Program-made: the position numbers and the translations under genes
Shown here: positions 35,515 to 39,116 of the stretch, piece by piece
Numbering within the stretch: position 1 is the stretch's first letter
How the letters are laid out: each line of letters opens with the position of its first letter
NCBI GenBank assembly: GCA_016869595.1
Contig: VGDT01000028.1
Coordinates: forward strand, 1 to 39,116
Source: Alphaproteobacteria bacterium
Lineage (GTDB): Bacteria > Pseudomonadota > Alphaproteobacteria > Rhizobiales > Beijerinckiaceae
Length of the DNA stretch: 39,116 nucleotides
Direction: 5' to 3'
The notes under the pieces: generated by a model
Told to the model about the DNA's origin: nothing
The model's input: the letters and a program-made list of their open reading frames with translations, nothing else
The model's database searches: none

Positions 35515-35874
35515 ACCGCTCCTTTGGCGCAAGGTTTTGTGTCGCTAGTTTTTTCATCTGGCCCACCGAGCTTATACTGCTATGCGAAGACAAGGTTATA
35601 AAATTGTTATTGGCTAACAGCTTAAAGCAATAATTCATCCGTTTGGGGGAGGCGACTAAGCGTCAAACGCAACGCTAAAGATAGCTCGATTAAATTTTTT
35701 AGAATTGCTGCGCCTCCCCCTTGACACGGTCTCGGCGAATACAAGTTGGGACAGCAGATCGTTGCTTCCCAAACGGCAGCTATATCTTGAGCTGAGTATT
35801 AAACTGGCTAAGGCGAAGAGGTAATTAGCGTCCCGGTTGAGGTTGCCCGCGGTCTAAACTGTATGGAGGTGAAA
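35515..35874. other. AT-rich intergenic region with a candidate promoter
   Basis: This 360-base gap separates tsaD (leftward) from the Gly/Tyr-rich secreted protein gene (rightward). It is clearly more AT-rich than its flanks. A perfect TTGACA lies at 35721-35726, but no good -10 sits at 17 bases; TACAAG at 35739-35744 is closer than usual. TTATTG and CAATAA near 35607-35633 could form a weak hairpin. I see no gene. A long 5' leader of the secreted-protein mRNA is likely. Confidence 0.4.
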
Positions 35875-36228
35875 ATGGCGTCGAACAAGATTAAAGCCAT
35901 AGCGTTAACGTCTGGAATTGCGATAGCCGCCATGATCGGCTCTACAACTCTGGCGGAAGCGCGTTATTGCCGGGCTCATTATGGGTGGCATAGGCACTGC
36001 TACACCAGCGCCTGCAGGCCGACCTACTACGGCTATTATCGTCCGGCCTATTGGGGCTATCGCAGCACTTGCTGGCGTCCGAGGTGTGGCTGGTACGGCT
36101 CAGGCTGGTACGGCGCGAATTGGCCGGGCTACTATGGCTATGGCGGCCCGGGCTACTGGGGATATGGCGGAGCGGCGCTTGGTGCAGGCGCGGGCCTGCT
36201 TGGCGCAGGACTGCTCGGCATATTCTGA
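35875..36228 (+). CDS. Small secreted Gly/Tyr/Trp-rich protein
   Basis: The product (117 residues from ATG 35875, preceded by GGAGGT; ATG 35863 is also open) has a signal peptide ending at LAEA-R (about residue 29). The mature part is rich in Tyr, Gly, Trp and Arg in the pattern YYGYYRPAYWGYR, GWYGSGWYGANWPGYYG, with four cysteines, then a hydrophobic Gly/Ala/Leu tail (GAALGAGAGLLGAGLLGIF). Such proteins are common in Hyphomicrobiales and have no assigned function; a surface or envelope stress role is only a guess. A terminator follows. Confidence 0.8.
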   Translation: MASNKIKAIALTSGIAIAAMIGSTTLAEARYCRAHYGWHRHCYTSACRPTYYGYYRPAYWGYRSTCWRPRCGWYGSGWYGANWPGYYGYGGPGYWGYGGAALGAGAGLLGAGLLGIF

Positions 36229-36279
36229 TCAATTTAGCAGTCCGCGGGCCATTGCGTTCGCTCGCGGAGCTAAAAAGGG

Positions 36280-36312
36280 GCGTCCGCTCTCACCAGCGGA
36301 CGCTCGCTTTTT
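36280..36312 (+). terminator. Rho-independent terminator after the Gly/Tyr-rich protein gene
   Basis: GCGTCCGCT (36280-36288) pairs with AGCGGACGC (36295-36303) around a six-base loop, followed by TCGCTTTTT. A second stem, TCCGCG (36241-36246) with CGCGGA (36263-36268), precedes it. Together they should end transcription before hemC. Confidence 0.88.
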
Positions 36313-36394
36313 GAGTAACTTGTTAGAGGGCTCGTTCCGCTTGCCCTTGGCGCGTTCCCGCCTATAGTCGCGCGCGACAAAGCGCCGGCGGACA

Positions 36395-37324
36395 ATGACA
36401 TCTTCCCCTTCCCTCCGTATTGGAACGCGCGGCAGTCCGCTCGCGCTCGCGCAGACCAATATGGTCCGTGAAGCCCTGATGCGCGCGCACGCGGGAAGCG
36501 AAACGGATTTCCCAATCGAGATCATCCGCACGACGGGCGACCAGATACAGGACCGGCCGCTATCCGAATCGGGCGGCAAAGGGCTTTTCACCAAAGAACT
36601 CGATGCCGCGCTCATCGCGGGCGCAATCGACCTCGCCGTGCATTCTTCGAAGGACCTGCCGACCCATTTGCCGAGCGAAATCGTCATCGCCGGCTATCTG
36701 CCGCGAGAGGACGCGCGGGACGCCTGGATATCGCGCGGTGGGCTTACGCTCGACGACCTTCCTGCCGGCGCTGTCGTTGGAACCGCCTCTCTGCGCCGAG
36801 CTGCGCAGGTCAAGCGGCGGCGGCCCGACCTCAAGACGACGCTGCTTCGCGGCAATGTCGAGACGCGACTGAACAAAGTCGAAAATGGAGAGATCGACGC
36901 AACCCTTCTTGCACTCGCGGGATTGAAGCGGCTGGGGCTCGCCGACCGCGCGACGGCGCTGCTTTCCTTGGAGGACTTTCCTCCCGCTTGTGGACAGGGC
37001 GCGATCGGGATCACGCGCCGCGCCGGAGACAATGCGACGCGCGACATGCTGGCGCCGCTGTTCGATGAAGCGACCGGCTTTGCGCTCGCCGCCGAACGCG
37101 CTTTTCTTGCGGCGCTTGACGGCTCCTGCCGTACCCCGATCGCCGGCCATGCGCAGATTCACGGCGCCGAACTTTCCTTTATCGGCGAGGTGCTGAAAGC
37201 CGACGGCGCCGAAGCCTATGTCGTGCGCCGGCGCGGGCGCGCGATCGACGCGGCGCTGATCGGCGCCGACGCAGGCAAGGAAATCCTGCTGCGCCTGCCG
37301 CATGGCGTCGCGGGGCTTATGTGA
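36395..37324 (+). CDS. hemC: Hydroxymethylbilane synthase (porphobilinogen deaminase)
   Basis: HemC joins four porphobilinogens into hydroxymethylbilane in haem/tetrapyrrole synthesis. The 309-residue protein has RIGTRGSPLALAQTN at the N-terminus, HSSKDLPTHLP, TASLRRAAQVKRRRPDL and the dipyrromethane-cofactor cysteine Cys245 in LDGSCRTPIAG. Its stop overlaps the hemD start. In many relatives hemC lies directly divergent from tsaD; here the secreted-protein gene and a terminator sit between them. Confidence 0.95.
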   Translation: MTSSPSLRIGTRGSPLALAQTNMVREALMRAHAGSETDFPIEIIRTTGDQIQDRPLSESGGKGLFTKELDAALIAGAIDLAVHSSKDLPTHLPSEIVIAGYLPREDARDAWISRGGLTLDDLPAGAVVGTASLRRAAQVKRRRPDLKTTLLRGNVETRLNKVENGEIDATLLALAGLKRLGLADRATALLSLEDFPPACGQGAIGITRRAGDNATRDMLAPLFDEATGFALAAERAFLAALDGSCRTPIAGHAQIHGAELSFIGEVLKADGAEAYVVRRRGRAIDAALIGADAGKEILLRLPHGVAGLM

Positions 37325-38031
37325 AGCCTGTCCTGGTGCTGCGCGCGGTCGAAGACGCCACGCGCACAGCAGAGAAACTCCGCGCGTTGGGCATAACGTC
37401 CGTGCTGTCGCCCGTGTTGGAAATCGTTCCGACCGCCGCAAAAATTCCGCAAGGAAAATATGACGCGGCGCTCGTTTCGAGCGCCAAGGGCGTTGAACTG
37501 TCCGACGACGACGCGGAAGCGCTCAAGACTTTGCCCTTTCACGCCATCGGCGCGAAAACGGCGGAGGCGGCGCGCGCGCGCGGCTGGCGCCCTGATATCG
37601 TCGCCGGAAGCGCCGAAGCGATCCTGCCGCTGCTGCTGGCGCGCTATCCGCGGCGCGCGCGCTTCCTATATCTCGCAGGATGCGATCGCCAGTCGACGCT
37701 GGAGGCTGGGCTATGCGCCTCCGGCCATGAGATTACAGCGGTCGAGGTTTATGAAGCCCGCGCGGTTCAGGCGCTTTCGCCCGAGGCCGTCGCCGCCCTC
37801 GCGGCAAACAGGATCGACGCCGCCCTGCACTATTCTCGACGCAGCGCCGAAATTTTTCTGACGCTCGCGCGAGCCCTGGGAATTATCGAACAGCTTCGAA
37901 TCGTCTCACATTTCGCCTTGTCAGAAGAGGTTGCGAAACCGCTCTTGCGCGAGGGTTTTGTCAATGTAAGCGTCGCCGAACGGCCGGACGAAGAGCATTT
38001 ATTGGCGTTGCTCGCGAAACGCGAGCATTGA
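37321..38031 (+). CDS. hemD: Uroporphyrinogen-III synthase
   Basis: HemD closes and inverts ring D of hydroxymethylbilane to give uroporphyrinogen III. The 236-residue protein has the loose family pattern: KPVLVLRAVEDATRTAEKLR, FLYLAGCDRQSTLEAGL and AALHYSRRSAEIFL in the second domain. It starts with GTG at 37321, overlapping the hemC stop by four bases (GTGA), so hemC and hemD are co-translated. HemD sequences diverge widely; context makes this call firm. Confidence 0.9.
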   Translation: MKPVLVLRAVEDATRTAEKLRALGITSVLSPVLEIVPTAAKIPQGKYDAALVSSAKGVELSDDDAEALKTLPFHAIGAKTAEAARARGWRPDIVAGSAEAILPLLLARYPRRARFLYLAGCDRQSTLEAGLCASGHEITAVEVYEARAVQALSPEAVAALAANRIDAALHYSRRSAEIFLTLARALGIIEQLRIVSHFALSEEVAKPLLREGFVNVSVAERPDEEHLLALLAKREH

Positions 38032-38078
38032 GCGTTACATAGCAACGCAATGACAAAAGCAAAATATGGAGACGACCG

Positions 38079-38558
38079 ATGTTTCGATCAACGCTCGCTT
38101 CAATCCTGCTTTTGATCGCGGCCGCGACAGCCGCTCCTTCCTTGGCCCATGCGGAGAACCTTGTCGCGCGTTGCGCAAAAGTCGGCGACGACGACAAGAC
38201 GAAGCCCATTCCCGCAACGCTCGTTCCAAAAGCGCGCGAACTCTTCGGCTTTTCGCCGCAGACGCCAAACGCCATTATTCGCAAGGGCACGAGCTATCGC
38301 TGCATGGGCGGCAAGGCCTGGCTCTGCAACGTCGGCGCGAATCTCGTCTGCGGCAAGGCGAACGCGGCGCAGAGCCTGCCCGGCGCAACGGCGTTCTGCA
38401 AGGATAATCCCGGCTCGGACGTGGTCCCGATGGCGGCTACGGGCCATGACACGATCTTCGAATGGAAATGCGTCGGGCCGAATGCGCAGATCGTGCGCCA
38501 AGTCGTCACCGTCGACTCTCGCGGCTTCATCGCCGAGAATTGGAAGCCGCTCGATTAA
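38079..38558 (+). CDS. Secreted protein of unknown function
   Basis: The 159-residue product has a signal peptide (cleavage near AHA-E, residue 25) and a mature domain with six cysteines (including RCAKV, RCMGG, LCNVG, VCGKA, FCKDN and KCVG), suggesting disulfide bonds in the periplasm. GGAG precedes the ATG. It follows hemD by 47 bases and may be co-transcribed, but there is no clear link to haem synthesis. I do not recognise a named family, though the pattern is conserved-looking. Confidence 0.75.
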   Translation: MFRSTLASILLLIAAATAAPSLAHAENLVARCAKVGDDDKTKPIPATLVPKARELFGFSPQTPNAIIRKGTSYRCMGGKAWLCNVGANLVCGKANAAQSLPGATAFCKDNPGSDVVPMAATGHDTIFEWKCVGPNAQIVRQVVTVDSRGFIAENWKPLD

Positions 38559-38561
38559 TTC

Positions 38562-39116
38562 TCACCGCTCGCCGAAGCGCGCGTAAAGCTCCTTCGACAG
38601 CTCTTTGAGCGCATCATCGGCTTTCGACCCGCCGATATTCGTCGTCATCACCATGGCGAGGTCGGATTTAGGCTGCAGCAGAAGATAGGCGACGTTCATT
38701 TCGTTCGAGCCGCCATGAAAGAGGAAAGGCTCGCGCGCGAAAGGCAATTGCACCGTGACCCAGCCGAAGCCATAGCCGCCGAAGGAAGGCGTCCCCGGCG
38801 CGGCGTCCGGCTTCGGCGGCATGTCGATGACTTTCGTATGGAGCTTGCGCAGCGTCTCCTTCGAGACCAGCGCCGGCCCTCTCTTGCCCTCTGCCGCATT
38901 CCATGAGGCCCATTTGGCGAGATCGAGGATGGAGAGATGAACCGTCCCCGCCGGGCCCATGATCTCGGGATTGTCGCCATTGGGCCCCGCCAGCATCGGC
39001 TTCGGGCCTTCGGGCAGCGGAATATGGCCGAGCGGCGCGTCGATCCGCCCGAGGCTCGATTGCGGGCCGAAGCCTGCGCTATTCAAGCCCAGCGGATCGA
39101 AGATGCGCGTCGCGAC
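38562..39116 (-). CDS. Serine hydrolase (class C beta-lactamase family), C-terminal part
   Basis: The frame is open to the window edge, so the N-terminal half with the SxxK nucleophile motif is outside. What is visible matches the beta-lactamase/PBP4*-esterase family: IFDPLGLNSAGFG, MGPAGTVHLSILDLAKWASW, FGGYGFGWVTV and the HGG motif (FLFHGGSNEMNVAY) that replaces KTG in this group. The closing TTNIGGSKADDALKEL is typical of the last helix. It is likely a periplasmic esterase or peptidase; a TTG at 39086 is not the real start. It converges with the secreted-protein gene, three bases between stops. Confidence 0.88.
   Translation of the reverse strand, partial: VATRIFDPLGLNSAGFGPQSSLGRIDAPLGHIPLPEGPKPMLAGPNGDNPEIMGPAGTVHLSILDLAKWASWNAAEGKRGPALVSKETLRKLHTKVIDMPPKPDAAPGTPSFGGYGFGWVTVQLPFAREPFLFHGGSNEMNVAYLLLQPKSDLAMVMTTNIGGSKADDALKELSKELYARFGER

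Overview
The window is GC-rich, densely packed chromosomal DNA from an alphaproteobacterium, most likely of the order Hyphomicrobiales (Rhizobiales). The order-level call rests on a SciP/DUF1153 cell-cycle regulator, the rlpA-dacA-tmk-holB cluster, a DUF6111-CCA transferase pair, a pgsA-moaD-moaE operon, GANTC sites and abundant short intergenic palindromes. A methanotroph-type family (Methylocystaceae/Beijerinckiaceae) is only an impression; no diagnostic methanotrophy gene is present.

Layout. 1-900: a gene-free edge, then a VapD-type endoribonuclease toxin with its overlapping DUF5397 partner. 952-8000 (minus strand): a MoxR ATPase, DUF58, BatA-like/DUF4159 and membrane VWA/GATase-like operon interrupted by a REP-like palindrome pair. 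8321-9822: DUF6111 and CCA-adding enzyme. 9834-13972 (minus): rlpA, dacA-like, tmk, holB. 14176-15972: recJ. 16093-18880: an accessory-looking tyrosinase cassette. 18899-22930: MarC, an aldose epimerase-like protein, cysteine synthase, a membrane protein and mobA. 23249-28476: sciP, a UPF0104 protein, a Yip1-like protein, pgsA-moaD-moaE, DoxX, a RutE-like nitroreductase and a TPR protein. 28703-32873: a carrier protein lacking its attachment serine, ilvD and a CHASE3 hybrid histidine kinase. 32901-35514: gpsA, a phospholipase D-like protein and tsaD. 35875-38558: a Gly/Tyr-rich secreted protein, hemC, hemD and a small secreted protein. The window ends inside a serine hydrolase gene.

Most genes are housekeeping. 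The most interesting block is 16093-18880. A small MelC1 (caddie)-like protein precedes a tyrosinase that has all six copper histidines plus the water-keeper Glu and Asn. The next gene encodes a family I.5-like lipase whose zinc ligands, catalytic Asp and His are kept but whose nucleophile serine is a glycine. A copper chaperone, a phenol oxidase and a probable pseudo-lipase in one transcription unit is, to my knowledge, not a described system. A second protein missing its defining residue is the carrier protein at 28703, where the phosphopantetheine serine is replaced by proline. An 80-bp AT-rich patch inside recJ is a third unusual signal.
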